Shown: positions 63,890 to 64,000 of the stretch, one piece after another | How the letters are laid out: every line of letters begins with the position of its first letter | Position numbering within the stretch: position 1 is the stretch's first letter | Assembly: GCA_965263215.1 (NCBI GenBank) | Contig: OZ253663.1 | Coordinates: forward strand, 1,116,001 to 1,180,000 | DNA length: 64,000 nucleotides | DNA from: UBA1672 sp965263215 | Lineage (GTDB): Bacteria; Pseudomonadota; Alphaproteobacteria; Micavibrionales; Micavibrionaceae | Direction of reading: 5' to 3' | The notes under the pieces: model-generated | The model's input: the letters and a program-made list of their open reading frames with translations, nothing else | What the model was told of the DNA's origin: nothing | Databases searched by the model: none | Program-made: the position numbers and the translations under genes

Positions 63890-64000
63890 TTAAGAACGAT
63901 CTGACTTTACGATTTCTGTCATTGTGATACCGAGCTTGTCTTCCACGACCACAACTTCACCGCGTGCAACCAAGCGATTATTCACATATATATCAATGGC
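63890..64000 (-). CDS. fliN: Flagellar switch protein FliN (C-terminal 36 residues)
   Basis: The last 36 codons before the stop at 63890 read AIDIYVNNRLVARGEVVV..., then EDKLGITMTEI, the diagnostic FliN C-terminus of the SpoA fold. The start lies beyond the right edge. FliN forms the rotor C-ring with FliM and FliG. It precedes motA and flbD on the same strand, as in Caulobacter. Confidence 0.93.
   Translation of the reverse strand, partial: AIDIYVNNRLVARGEVVVVEDKLGITMTEIVKSDRS

Overview
The window comes from a motile, Gram-negative alphaproteobacterium with moderate-to-low GC. The evidence is a CtrA response regulator next to fliI, a ChpT-type histidine phosphotransferase, and the gene order fliN - motA/pomA - flbD - (one gene) - flhA, all alphaproteobacterial hallmarks, plus kdsB for a KDO-containing lipopolysaccharide. 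I cannot name the genus; a Rhodospirillales/Micavibrionales-like lineage is a guess. I found no rRNA, tRNA, CRISPR array, transposase or integrase. Genes are dense and mostly on the minus strand, and no gene-free stretch exceeds about 300 bp.

Left end (1-6.3 kb): two large unrecognised genes on the minus strand. The first stays open for 1,329 codons and runs off the left edge. It is alanine-rich and helical, with a four-copy 27-bp tandem repeat. The second encodes 722 residues and starts with a duplicated Gly/Ala-rich module.

6.5-20 kb: purH; a signalling group (cheR, cheY, a CheA-like kinase without a CheW-like domain, chpT); sugar-nucleotide genes (phosphomannomutase/phosphoglucomutase, galU); pepP; a secreted protein; rpsU with a bidirectional terminator; a lipase-like hydrolase; and yejF.

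20-36 kb: an arginine region with argH, argG, argF, argD, argB and argC on one strand, interleaved with small membrane or hypothetical genes. A dethiobiotin-synthetase/DUF1611-like P-loop protein overlaps argC, and an M20 amidohydrolase lies nearby. No argA or argJ is visible. A possible structured RNA lies upstream of the P-loop gene.

36-49 kb: yejE, yejB and yejA, separated from each other and from yejF by unrelated genes; an MFS transporter; a TPR protein; a histidine phosphatase and kdsB; a degenerate EAL protein; then a tight operon ctrA - two EEP-fold proteins - pgsA - pyrD.

49-64 kb: flagellar genes. These are fliI, a CheD-like gene, fliJ, a FliK-like gene, flhG (MinD-like), flhF, flhA, flbD, motA/pomA and the C-terminus of fliN. 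They are interrupted by three tandem paralogues of an unrecognised exported protein and by a DUF1826-like gene. TTAA half-sites at about one-helical-turn spacing lie between ctrA and fliI, which fits CtrA control of both cell cycle and flagellum.
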